Source of the DNA: Alitta virens
Lineage: Eukaryota > Annelida > Polychaeta > Phyllodocida > Nereididae
Assembly (NCBI GenBank): GCA_932294295.1
Contig: OW028576.1
Location: 43,564,247-43,628,246 of the forward strand
Length of the DNA stretch: 64,000 nucleotides
Direction of reading: 5' to 3'
Part shown: positions 1 through 10,884 of the stretch, in pieces
Layout of the letters: each line of letters begins with the position of its first letter
How positions within the stretch are numbered: position 1 is the stretch's first letter
Translations under genes and position numbers: made by a program
Notes under the pieces: generated by a model
The model's input: the letters and a program-made list of their open reading frames with translations, nothing else
Databases searched by the model: none
What the model was told of the DNA's origin: nothing

Positions 1-252
1 CCTTCAAATGCAGTGCATCGAGAGTAAAACCTCCTCCTGAAGAAATGTTCTGGAAATTTACTGATGATGAAAACCTACAAGCAGGACAGTACAAAAATGA
101 AACAAACAGTGATAAATTGACTTCTTCAGTGTCTGTGGAGTATTCTATGACTGTTAATAGAAGTGATGATGGAAGAAAGCTCAACTGTTATTATGTCACT
201 GCGACCGAAAATGCAACCATCAGCTCAGAAGAAGCAACTGTCAAGGTTCTGT
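1..252 (+). CDS. Gene 1, Ig exon B1 (C2-like domain), cut by the window edge
   Basis: This is the last 252 nt of an expected 324-nt exon; complete copies at 10330 and 15346 supply the missing start. B exons encode the middle Ig domain of each triplet. Both cysteines are visible: the B-strand one just after the edge (FKCSAS) and the F-strand one in DDGRKLNCYY, with the core tryptophan in FWKF between them. A D-x-G-x-x-x-C F-strand motif is typical of C2/I-type domains. N-x-S/T sequons (KNETNS, ENATIS) suggest an extracellular glycosylated protein. The exon ends CTG T before GTAAGT, so it is phase 1. Base for base it matches B4, as does the following intron. Domain class is confident; gene identity and the upstream exons are unknown. 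Confidence 0.85.
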
Positions 253-483
253 GTAAGTGTTGATTTATAAGTTTCTTTTCAAAGACCTTAATTTCTTGTA
301 ATGGTGTAATTCTGGTTCATAAAGTATCTTCAGTGAACAATCACAGTAACTAATTGATCGTTAAGTTCTTAAGGATTACAAGTTGTTGGTGAATTAATAA
401 TATATTGTAAGAGAAGAGGTGGCCTCTACTTCAGCAACAGAAAAGTGCCTTTCAGGGGCCTTCCTAGCTTTATCATGTAGGTA

Positions 484-2783
484 AGGGTGTAGCTGATCCC
501 CTTTGATTTTTGCAGAATACATCATATCGAACTCAACTATTTTCTGTGAGTGAGGTTCGGTATGTAAATGATTATGGTGCAATATGATGGAAATCGATTG
601 ATGTTAAGGGGCTCCTCATTGCGATTGAAAAGTCTTTTTTTCATAAAATCGCAATTTTACGCCCAAATTTCCCAACACCATTAAATGTAAACATGAACCA
701 GAAAATGGCAAGAATTTCAGAGGCATGAAAATGAATCTAGCTTTAATTATGCTACATATAACAACATTTGGCACTTGATATTCAACACAAAAGTCTGTCT
801 AAAGATGCAAGAACCAGGTTTCATGTTCCTCCGATTTTCGCCTTTTCCTTTGGTTGGGGACTGATTTTCTATTGTTCTCGACAACTTGAAGTACATTCTG
901 ATAGACATCCTAACTTTTTGCCGACGAAAGAAATTCAGCTGCCAGCTTGACGCCGCGTTCAGCACTGTCGTTACACACCTAAAGTTCTCGTGCAACTTTC
1001 ACGCCTTGCTTGTACGAATCCAGTGTGTCCCACTCATTTGGAACTTGTTCTAGAAAACTGGCGTCAATGTGGAGTAAATCAACGAATTTCCAAGAGTCTG
1101 AGCCGCATAAATCTTCTAACACTGTGTCGTTTGTGAATCAAAGTTTGGATACATAGGCTTTCCGTATCCAGTTCCTCTGCGGCTTTAATGATTTTATTTT
1201 TTCGGTGATCGAAGTATTGCTTCTGCGATTCTGTGCTTCTGCTCGAAGTCCACTGAATTATCAAACAAGGTAAGAGGAATCATATCCGGCACCAGATACC
1301 ACAAATGATTTTGAAAGCCTTTCATTATTGCATTTCCCACAACAGAATAGATTTTGATGAAGTTGGTGATATTTGTTATTATATGTTCTGAAGACAATTC
1401 CATTCCTCTGCCAGACCGATAGTCGCATTACTAATCAGATCCCCTGCTCGCTGAGACGACTTGATGGGTAACGCTGAAACACCGAGTAACTTCATGCCAC
1501 CGATGCCAGAAATCAGCACTGGAAGTCTGTCATCCTTCACGTATTTATCAGACAAGTGTTTCCATCAATTTACTATCCCAGTGGATAGCCGCGGCAATCA
1601 GAGCAGTCCAATCAGAATGGATCTGCTCAGCAATTTCAGTAGCTGTTTGTCTACGATAACGATATGACTGAGTCAGGTTCAGATTTACGGAAGAAGTGTT
1701 ACCTTTACAAGAGCTTATAAGAGACTCCACAGTCGCTGCTAACGCTGTGGGTGAGATGTTATTTCGGACTGCAGTAGACACTAGTTTCGGTGCTTTGAGG
1801 ATATCATACAGAATGTAAACATCAGATCCAGTTTTCTTTAGCCTTCTAAGAGGAATAGTACACTTAGGCGGTGGAGTGAAGTCCTCATCTGGTTCGTCGG
1901 ATGCTGAAGACAAGGTTTGGTCATTTTGGTCATTTTGCTCAGCGCTGCACTGCGATGCTAACTGTCGCTCTATTTCCCTTTCCTGTTGAATTTTTTCTGC
2001 CTGTTTTCTCTCAAGAACTTTCCGCTCTGTCGAGGCAAGCTTTTTGTCCACACCACCCATTGATGCTTTCCGATCTTTCATCATTTTTCGGAGGAATTCC
2101 TGGTCCTCTGGGTTCGAAATACCTTCTAGAGCATCCCGTAGCCAGAAAGAGATTGTCTGTTCTAGCTCTTCTTTGAACTTCTGGAGACGTGATGCTGGAT
2201 TTCCGGCAAGCCTGTGGAATTTTCATCAGTTCTTGCATCTCATTGTACAGATTTTCATTTTTTTTTGCCATTTTGTACTCATGTACCGTAGGTATCCTAG
2301 CTTTTCGATAAAACATGGAAGCTGTGAGCACATTTTGATTAGCAGCTTGCCTGAGCGGCCTTCCGGACCTTAATTCGGAGTTTTGTAGTTTTTTTTTTCA
2401 TGGCAATAAATGCCAACAGGACAATTTTGCCCCTGTGATGTCCTTGTCATCAGGAGTAGGCAAGGTCCCGAGCAAAAAAATAATGCGGGTCCTTTTGTTT
2501 GGTAGCCATCATGAACAGTGTTCTGGCTGGAATGAGGGTCTGTGAAAGAGTTTTCTGGGAAACAATCGTCATGGGAACTAGTGAAAGTAGCGAGATAAAG
2601 CTAAGCCAACTCTAGAAAAGTTAAGCCAACGGTTAGATATGGAAAATAGTCTATCTCATGAGGAACCCCTAAATGTTCATCGATTCGCACAACATTTCAA
2701 ATACAAGCTGTACCCATTAAACCTCACTCACAGAAAAAAAGTTGAACGTTTTTGGAAGAAATAAGGGGACCAGTTACACCCTA
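484..2783 (-). mobile_element. Defective DNA transposon, copy 1, in the B1-C1 intron
   Basis: A 2.3-kb insertion has imperfect terminal inverted repeats (consensus AGGGTGTARCTGRTCCCCTT, then a shared CTGTGAGTGAGGTT block) and a 9-bp target duplication ATGTAGGTA at 475-483 and 2784-2792. Introns of units 2, 3 and 6 keep a single copy of that 9-mer, which is the empty site. The minus strand carries a transposase-like protein in pieces. One 178-codon piece (2084-1548) has a charged coiled region and a conserved HWDSKLMETL block. A C-terminal piece (about 1403-1194) has LWYLVPDMIPLTLFDN. The catalytic centre between these blocks is missing, and a frameshift follows METL. I recognise the protein as a recurrent invertebrate transposon-type family but cannot assign a superfamily; 8-9 bp duplications fit hAT-, P- or Mutator-like groups. 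Confidence 0.85.
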
Positions 2784-3093
2784 ATGTAGGTAGTAGTACC
2801 TAACTTGAACTTAACTAATATTTTGTGAGTCTTGTGAGTGTGGGCTATTATTTACAAGCATTTTATTACACTTGATGCTGTGTCAAAGTTTTGGTACCAT
2901 TATTGGCCCGACCACCCTTTATGATGGAGCTGGATGGATAAACTGGTTTTATATGATTTTACAATAGTTTTAAACAATATTTGCAATTATAGATATTTCA
3001 AAGGGTGCTATTTTACTATTTTTCCCCTATAAGGAGCATAATTTAATGACCTGCTGTGTATGTTTATTTTTATTGTGTTTTATTTTAATACAG

Positions 3094-3372
3094 ACAAACC
3101 ATCAGGCCAACCAAGTATAAGGGGGGACAAGCAAGCAGTCAAAGTCAACTCTACAGTTACATTAACATGTGACACTGCTAGTGTTAATGGCAGCATCACT
3201 TGGTACAAGTGGCTTTTTGCAAATGGAAATGAACTAGGAAACACGACTGAAAAGACGTGGACATACACAGCCAATAGTGGCGAGGAGACTCTCCAGTTTG
3301 TATGTATTGCCGGAAATACTGCAGGCCAAAGTGAGAACTCCTCAGTGATTTATATTAAAGTACAAAGCGAAG
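3094..3372 (+). CDS. Gene 1, Ig exon C1 (I/C2-like domain)
   Basis: C exons (279 nt, phase 1-1) encode the third domain of each triplet. The domain starts with KPSGQP and has the first cysteine in VTLTCDTA, the core tryptophan in GSITWYKW and the second cysteine in LQFVCIAGN followed by A-x-G, the F-G pattern of I-set/C2 domains. Three to four N-glycosylation sequons (VNSTVT, NGSITW, GNTTEK, ENSSV) make it heavily glycosylated. The acceptor is AATACAG; the donor is GAAG|GTGTGT, a weaker site used by all left-array C exons. C1 groups with C5 (NSGEET, ending QSE) rather than with its neighbours C2-C4 (KSGEET, ending QSV). Confidence 0.87.
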
Positions 3373-3774
3373 GTGTGTATGATCGCTGGTTATTATATAT
3401 ATTTGCCCATCAGGGGTTTCTTTGTCATTACAGCAATGTGACTGTCATCTGTTGAGCGATGTTGATATCAGTAGATTGTCTTGGTACGATTATTGTCACG
3501 TCACTACTAGGGGAGGGTGTGGGGGGGACGGTATCTTTAGAATGGTCGAGAACTGAGCGTTTAAGTGTGTGGGTTAATGTATACTGTGGTAGTCTCCTAT
3601 GGTGACTGTAGGACCTTTGCGAGGCGATAAATAAGGGCTGTGTTACAGTGTATTGAAACACGGTCATGACGATACTATCGAAAACCAGGTGCATCTGATG
3701 CGCGATATCATTCCTCGTTTAAAGGATATATATATTGAATGTAATATTTGTTTATATTGATTTTTTTTTCCCAG

Positions 3775-4119
3775 TGGAATTTTTTACCTCTACGACTGTG
3801 ACAGTTGAGGAAGGGAAAGCAGCCATTTTGACCTGTCCTGGTTTTGTACCCAATCCAGAAGGAGATGGATCTGCAACATTCAGCTGGTTCAAGGCAAGCC
3901 GGCTACATGGAACACGTAATGACAGAGTAGCCTATTATGTCAAAAAACATCGAGCCCATGACTTATTTGGTGACTTGTTAGGCAGAGCTACAATTGATGG
4001 CACAACAGGAGCATTGGAAATCCCTCAAACAAGAGTGTCTGATGACCATGTCTACACCTGTATGTTTTTGAACACTAAATCAGGAAACACGGGAAATGAA
4101 ACACAGCTGGTTATTACAG
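3775..4119 (+). CDS. Gene 1, Ig exon A2 (V-set-like domain, GDGS subtype)
   Basis: A exons (345 nt, phase 1-1) encode the first domain of each triplet. The framework has VTVEEGKAAILTC with the B-strand cysteine, W in SWFKAS, and a DDHVYTC F-strand ending in the second cysteine, the D-x-x-x-Y-x-C signature of V-set Ig domains. Between the cysteines the block LGRATIDGTTGALEIPQ is nearly invariant in every copy. Two blocks vary: about residues 28-62 around the tryptophan, and the stretch after YTC, which would be the F-G (CDR3-like) loop. A2 is of the GDGS subtype, with MFLNTKSGNTG after YTC. The acceptor is a polypyrimidine tract ending CCCAG; the donor is ACAG|GTAAGA. Confidence 0.88.
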
Positions 4120-4952
4120 GTAAGACATCAAAAACAAATTCATATCTCTGTCTAGCGGATAACTTGCTTGATTAAGCCTTAAATTTGTTATGGCATTTTC
4201 TCTTACTTTCTCTTTCAATCATATTCTTGCCTCACTTGCTATTGGATGCTTTTTATTTTGCTTAAAAAAAAGATATATTATAATTTTTGCTGTACCTATT
4301 AATGACTATTTAAGGACTGCTGATTGAACTTAGTGATTGCTATTTAAATCATGTATAATTTATTTTGCTTCATTATACAAATGTGCAAAATTAGTTTTAC
4401 ACATTGATAATTTACATTTGAATCATTCTACTGACCAACCACTGTTTACTTGATCTTAAAGTGTCTCATAACTATATATGGGTGGCATGTTCCTGTGTAG
4501 ATCTTTAATTGTGTTTTTAAGCTATTGACATGGTAAGGCTAAAATAAATTTTTACTTGCTTGCTTAACTTACTTACCATTACATACTTAATTACTTGCTA
4601 ACAATATAATTTTTGCAAGGACATTTTCGAATGAAGCACTCAGAATTTGTTGAAGGTGCTTGTTATTGAAATTCAATAGCAACAGGCAATAGGGAAAATT
4701 TATGCTAAACCTGCATTGTCTGTCAACATAATAATTTTCTGAAAATGCATCAAATAGTTGAAAATCACCTTACACTGGATTTTGCATCATCATCCATTGT
4801 TTAGTATTGTGACATCACCACTTGGTTTGCTTACATAGTGAGTTTTAAAATTATTTGAATATACTAAATCTGGAGACAAACCAGCTTTAATAGTGAATAT
4901 TGCAATATTGAATAGAGTATATTGAATAAGCATGTCTATATTTGTCTTGCAG
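4120..4952 (+). other. A-B intron, representative of the array
   Basis: Introns between A and B exons are 833-847 nt and nearly free of other features. They contain a short TTAC/TTGC-rich run near 4553-4600. Equivalent introns lie at 6801-7633, 9483-10329, 14501-15345 and 19529-20361. Two intron subtypes exist and track the A-exon subtype: GDGS-type A exons are followed by one, QERY-type by the other. C-A introns (about 400 nt, for example 3373-3774) and empty B-C introns (about 500 nt, for example 5277-5776) hold no further genes. Confidence 0.7.
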
Positions 4953-5276
4953 TGACTCCATCTGAAAGTGATCTCAAAGTAACTGCAAGTCCACCTGATC
5001 CAGTCAGAGAGGGAACATCAGTCACCTTCAAATGCAGTGCATTGAGAGTAAAACCTCCTCCTAAAGAAATGTTCTGGAAATTTACTGATGATGAAAACCT
5101 ACACACAGGACAGTACAATAATCAAACAAACAGTGATAAATTGACTTCTTCAGTGTCTGTGGAGCATACTATGACTGTTAATGAAAGTGATGAGGGAAGA
5201 AAGCTCAACTGTTATTATGTCACTGCGACAGAAAATGCAACCATCAGCTCAGAAGAAGCAACTGTCAAGGTTCTGT
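4953..5276 (+). CDS. Gene 1, Ig exon B2 (C2-like domain)
   Basis: First complete B exon of the window (324 nt, acceptor CTTGCAG, donor CTGT|GTAAGT). The domain begins VTPSESDLKV, has VREGTSVTFKC before the tryptophan of FWKF, and ends TVKVL; the split codon T|AC at the B-C junction makes a tyrosine. It carries the QYNNQTNSD and VNESDEG variants that it shares with B3 and, nearly, with B6. Confidence 0.88.
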
Positions 5277-5776
5277 GTAAGTGTTGACTTTTAAGTTTCT
5301 TTTCAAAGACCTTGATTTCTAATAAAGTATCTTCAGTGAACAATCACAGTAACTAATTGATCGTTAAGGTCTTAAGGATTACAAATTGTTGGTGAATTAA
5401 TATATTGTAAGAGAATAGGTGGCCTCTACTTCAGCAACAGAAAAGTGCCTTTGAGGGCCCTCCCCAGCTTTATCATGTAGGTAGTAGTACCTAACTTGAA
5501 CTTAACTAATATTTTGTGAGTCTTGTGAGTGCGGGCTATTATTTAAAAGCATTTTGTTACACTTGATGCTGTGTCAAAGTTGTGGTACCATTATTGGCCC
5601 GACCACCCTTTATGATTGAGCTGGATGGATAAACTGGTTTTGTATGATTTTACAATATTTGTACGATATTTGCAATTATAGATATTTCAAAAGGTGCTAT
5701 TTTACTATTTATCCCACATAATTTACTGACCTGCTGTATTTTAATTTTTTTCTATTGTGTTATTATTTTATTGCAG

Positions 5777-6055
5777 ACAAACCATCAGGCCAACCAAAGA
5801 TAAGGGGGGAAAAGAAAGCAGTCAAAGTCAATTCTACAGTTACATTAACATGTGACACTGCTAGTGTTAATGGCAGCATCACTTGGTACAAGTGGCTTTT
5901 TGCAAATGGAAATGAACTAGGAAACACGACTGAAAAGACATGGACATACACAGCTAAAAGTGGCGAGGAGACTCTCCAGTTTGTATGTATTGCTGGAAAT
6001 GCTGCAGGCCAGAGTGAGAACTCCTCAGTGATTTATATTAAAGTACAAAGCGTAG
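5777..6055 (+). CDS. Gene 1, Ig exon C2
   Basis: 279-nt phase 1-1 exon of the third-domain type, with KIRGEKKAVKV at the start and KSGEET before the second cysteine. It is the same in sequence as C3 and C4. The upstream intron is the short version with an intact, unoccupied transposon target site near 5477. Confidence 0.87.
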
Positions 6056-6455
6056 GTGTGTATGATTGCTGGTTATTATATATATTTGCCCATCAGGGGT
6101 TTCTTTTTCATTACAGCAACTTGACTATCATCTGTCGAGCGATGTTTAGATAAGTAGATTGTCTTGGTACAATTATCGTTACGTCACTACTCGGGGAGGG
6201 TGTGGGGGGGATGGTGTCTTTAGAATGGTCGAGAACTGAGCGTTTAAGTATGTGGGTTAATGAATACTGTAGTGGTCTCCTATGGTGACAGTAGGACCTT
6301 TGCGAGGCGAGAAATAAGGGCTGTGTTACAGTGTACTGAAACACGGTCATGACGATACTATCGAAAACCAGGTGCATCTGATGCGCGATATCATTCCTCG
6401 TTTAAAGGATATATATATTGAATGTAATATTTGGTTATCTTGACTTTTTTACTAG

Positions 6456-6800
6456 TGGAATTATTTACCTCTACGACTGTGACAGTTGAGGAAGGGAAAG
6501 CAGCCATTTTGACCTGTCCTGGTTTTGTACCCAATCCAGAAGGAGATGGATCTGCAACATTCAGCTGGTTCAAGGCAAGCCGGCTACATGGAACACGTAA
6601 TGACAGAGTAGCCTATTATGTCAAAAAACATCGAGCCCATGACTTATTTGGTGACTTGTTAGGCAGAGCTACAATTGATGGCACAACAGGAGCATTGGAA
6701 ATCCCTCAAACAAGAGTGTCTGATGACCATGTCTACACCTGTATGTTTTTGAACACTAAATCAGGAAACACGGGAAATGAAACACAGCTGGTTATTACAG
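6456..6800 (+). CDS. Gene 1, Ig exon A3 (V-set-like, GDGS subtype)
   Basis: Apart from the first few codons (VELF instead of VEFF), this exon is the same as A2 in sequence and lies 2681 nt downstream of it. Its acceptor tract is also different (ACTAG rather than CCCAG), so the duplicated segment probably begins inside or just upstream of this exon. Confidence 0.88.
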
Positions 6801-7633
6801 GTAAGACATCAAAAACAAATTCATATCTCTGTCTAGCGGATAACTTGCTTGATTAAGCCTTAAATTTGTTATGGCATTTTCTCTTACTTTCTCTTTCAAT
6901 CATATTCTTGCCTCACTTGCTATTGGATGCTTTTTATTTTGCTTAAAAAAAAGATATATTATAATTTTTGCTGTACCTATTAATGACTATTTAAGGACTG
7001 CTGATTGAACTTAGTGATTGCTATTTAAATCATGTATACTTTATTTTGCTTCATTATACAAATGTGCAAAATTAGTTTTACACATTGATAATTTACATTT
7101 GAATCGTTCTACTGACCAACCACTGTTTACTTGATCTTAAAGTGTCTCATAACTATATATGGGTGGCATGTTCCTGTGTAGATCTTTAATTGTGTTTTTA
7201 AGCTATTGACATGGTAAGGCTAAAATAAATTTTTACTTGCTTGCTTAACTTACTTACCATTACATACTTAATTACTTGCTAACAATATAATTTTTGCAAG
7301 GACATTTTCGAATGAAGCACTCAGAATTTGTTGAAGGTGCTTGTTATTGAAATTCAATAGCAACAGGCAATAGGGAAAATTTATGCTAAACCTGCATTGT
7401 CTGTCAACATAATAATTTTCTGAAAATGCATCAAATAGTTGAAAATCACCTTACACTGGATTTTGCATCATCATCCATTGTTTAGTATTGTGACATCATC
7501 ACTTGGTTTGCTTACATAGTGAGTTTTAAAATTATTTGAATATACTAAATCTGGAGACAAACCAGCTTTAAAAGTGAATATTGCAATATTGAATAGAGTA
7601 TATTGAATAAGCATGTCTATATTTGTCTTGCAG

Positions 7634-7957
7634 TGACTCCATCTGAAAGTGATCTCAAAGTAACTGCAAGTCCACCTGATCCAGTCAGAGAGGGAACATC
7701 AGTCACCTTCAAATGCAGTGCATTGAGAGTAAAACCTCCTCCTAAAGAAATGTTCTGGAAATTTACTGATGATGAAAACCTACACACAGGACAGTACAAT
7801 AATCAAACAAACAGTGATAAATTGACTTCTTCAGTGTCTGTGGAGCATACTATGACTGTTAATGAAAGTGATGAGGGAAGAAAGCTCAACTGTTATTATG
7901 TCACTGCGACAGAAAATGCAACCATCAGCTCAGAAGAAGCAACTGTCAAGGTTCTGT
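7634..7957 (+). CDS. Gene 1, Ig exon B3
   Basis: Identical in translation to B2 at exactly +2681 nt, including the QYNNQTNSD and VNESDEG variants. Only a handful of substitutions separate the surrounding introns from those of unit 2. Confidence 0.88.
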
Positions 7958-8457
7958 GTAAGTGTTGACTTTTAAGTTTCTTTTCAAAGACCTTGATTTC
8001 TAATAAAGTATCTTCAGTGAACAATCACAGTAACTAATTGATCGTTAAGGTCTTAAGGATTACAAATTGTTGGTGAATTAATATATTGTAAGAGAATAGG
8101 TGGCCTCTACTTCAGCAACAGAAAAGTGCCTTTGAGGGCCCCTCCCAGCTTTATCATGTAGGTAGTAGTACCTAACTTGAACTTAACTAATATTTTGTGA
8201 GTCTTGTGAGTGCGGGCTATTATTTAAAAGCATTTTGTTACACTTGATGCTGTGTCAAAGTTGTGGTACCATTATTGGCCCGACCACCCTTTATGATTGA
8301 GCTGGATGGATAAACTGGTTTTGTATGATTTTACAATATTTGTACGATATTTGCAATTATAGATATTTCAAAAGGTGCTATTTTACTATTTATCCCACAT
8401 AATTTACTGACCTGCTGTATTTTAATTTTTTTCTATTGTGTTATTATTTTATTGCAG

Positions 8458-8736
8458 ACAAACCATCAGGCCAACCAAAGATAAGGGGGGAAAAGAAAGC
8501 AGTCAAAGTCAATTCTACAGTTACATTAACATGTGACACTGCTAGTGTTAATGGCAGCATCACTTGGTACAAGTGGCTTTTTGCAAATGGAAATGAACTA
8601 GGAAACACGACTGAAAAGACATGGACATACACAGCTAAAAGTGGCGAGGAGACTCTCCAGTTTGTATGTATTGCTGGAAATGCTGCAGGCCAGAGTGAGA
8701 ACTCCTCAGTGATTTATATTAAAGTACAAAGCGTAG
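8458..8736 (+). CDS. Gene 1, Ig exon C3
   Basis: Third-domain exon identical in translation to C2. After the donor the two copies start to differ slightly (CGCTGG versus TGCTGG at +12), marking the downstream side of the near-identical 2.68-kb block. Confidence 0.87.
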
Positions 8737-9137
8737 GTGTGTATGATCGCTGGTTATTATATATATTTGCCCATCAGGGGTTTCTTTTTCATTACAGCAA
8801 CTTGACTATCATCTGTCGAGCGATGTTGAGATAAGTAGATTGTCTTGGTACAATTATTGTTACGTCACTACTCGGGGAGGGTGTGGGGGGGACGGTGTCT
8901 TTAGAATGGTCGAGAACTGAGCGTTTAAGTATTTAGGTTAATGAATACTGTAGTAGTCTCCTATGGCGACGGTTGGACCTTTGCGAGGCGAGAAATAAGG
9001 GCTGTGTTACAGTGTACTGAAACAAGGTCATGACGATACTATCAAAAACCAGGTGCATCTGATGCGCGATATCATTCCTCGTTTAAAGGATATATATATT
9101 GAATGTAATATTTGGTTATCTTGATTTTTTTTTTTAG

Positions 9138-9482
9138 TGGAATTTTTTACCTCTACGACTGTGACAGTTGAGGAAGGGAAAGCAGCCATTTTGAACTGTC
9201 CTGGTTTTGTACCTAATCCAGAACAAGAGAGATATGCCATATTCAACTGGTTCAAGGCAAGCCATTCAAATACATCAGGTCAGTTAAGAGTGGCCTTTCA
9301 TGACAAAACAGATGGAGCCCAGAACTCAATGGGTGACTTGTCAGGCAGAGCTACAATTGATGGCACAACAGGAGCATTAGAAATCCCTCAAACAAGAGTG
9401 TCTGATGACCATGTCTACACCTGTGACTTTGCTAACACTGCATCAGGAGACATCCAAAATGAAACACAGCTGGTTATTACAG
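9138..9482 (+). CDS. Gene 1, Ig exon A4 (V-set-like, QERY subtype)
   Basis: Same framework as A2/A3 but with the other variable cassette: EQERYAIFNW, then ASHSNTSGQLRVAF, and DFANTASGDIQ after YTC. The upstream intron (8737-9137) is almost unchanged from that of unit 3, so the change is concentrated in the exon and the downstream intron. Confidence 0.88.
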
Positions 9483-10329
9483 GTAAGTCATAAAATAATT
9501 CAAATCTCTGTCTAGCGGATAAATTGCTTGATTAAGCCTTAAATTTGTTAGAGCATTTTCTCTTGGTTCTCTCTTTCATATTCCTCTCTCACTTGCTATT
9601 GGATGGTTTGTTTTTCCTTCAAACCCTTTTTTTTTTTTTTTTGCACCATGAATGGCTATTTGAGGACTACTGATTAAACTTAGTGATTGCTATTTAAATC
9701 ATGTTTACTTAATTTTGCTGCATTAGAAAAATATGTAAAATTAGTTTTATAATTGATAATTTACATTTAAATCATGTTAATAATGATATGTTTCATGTAA
9801 TTTACCACTGTTTACTTGATCTTAAAGTGTCTCATAACTATATAAGTGTTTTTTTTAAAGCTATTGACATGGTAAGACTATAGCTTGCTTGCTTAACTTA
9901 CTTACCATTAGATACTTAATTACTTAGTAAATTTATAAATTTTGTAAGGACATTTTCGAATGAAACACTCAGAATTTGTTGAAAGTGCTTGTTATTGAAA
10001 TACAATGTACCAGCAGGAAAATTTATGCTAAACCTGCATTGTCTGTCAGGGCATTCTAAATTAGTGTAAGCTAATGATTCTATCAGGCATTAATTTACAA
10101 AACATAAATCATTAATTGAGAGAAAATCCAGATCAAAACATAGTGAACACAATGGATTTGGCATCATCATCCATTGTTTAGTATTGTGACATCTTCACTT
10201 GGTTTGCTTACATAGTGAGTTTTAAAATTATTTGAATATACTAAATCTGGAGACAAACCAGCTTTAATCGTGAATATTGCAATATTGAATAGAGTATATT
10301 GAATAAGCATGTCTTTATTTGTCTTGCAG

Positions 10330-10653
10330 TGACTCCATCTGAAAGTGATCTCAAAGTAACTGCAAGTCCACCTGATCCAGTCAGAGAGGGAACATCAGTC
10401 ACCTTCAAATGCAGTGCATCGAGAGTAAAACCTCCTCCTGAAGAAATGTTCTGGAAATTTACTGATGATGAAAACCTACAAGCAGGACAGTACAAAAATG
10501 AAACAAACAGTGATAAATTGACTTCTTCAGTGTCTGTGGAGTATTCTATGACTGTTAATAGAAGTGATGATGGAAGAAAGCTCAACTGTTATTATGTCAC
10601 TGCGACCGAAAATGCAACCATCAGCTCAGAAGAAGCAACTGTCAAGGTTCTGT
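10330..10653 (+). CDS. Gene 1, Ig exon B4
   Basis: Complete second-domain exon with the PPPEEMFWKF, LQAGQYKNE and VNRSDDG variants. From its position 73 onward it reads the same as the partial B1 exon at the left edge, and the shared identity runs on through the transposon-bearing intron. Confidence 0.88.
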
Positions 10654-10884
10654 GTAAGTGTTGATTTATAAGTTTCTTTTCAAAGACCTTAATTTCTTGT
10701 AATGGTGTAATTCTGGTTCATAAAGTATCTTCAGTGAACAATCACAGTAACTAATTGATCGTTAAGTTCTTAAGGATTACAAGTTGTTGGTGAATTAATA
10801 ATATATTGTAAGAGAAGAGGTGGCCTCTACTTCAGCAACAGAAAAGTGCCTTTCAGGGGCCTTCCTAGCTTTATCATGTAGGTA

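Noticed and set aside
2044..2373. Plus-strand frames of 90-168 codons inside the transposon copies
   Set aside because: They are antisense to the transposase-like reading frame and are interrupted differently in each copy.
3080..3274. Minus-strand frames of about 60 codons opposite each Ig exon
   Set aside because: Shadows of the conserved plus-strand exons, repeated with every copy.
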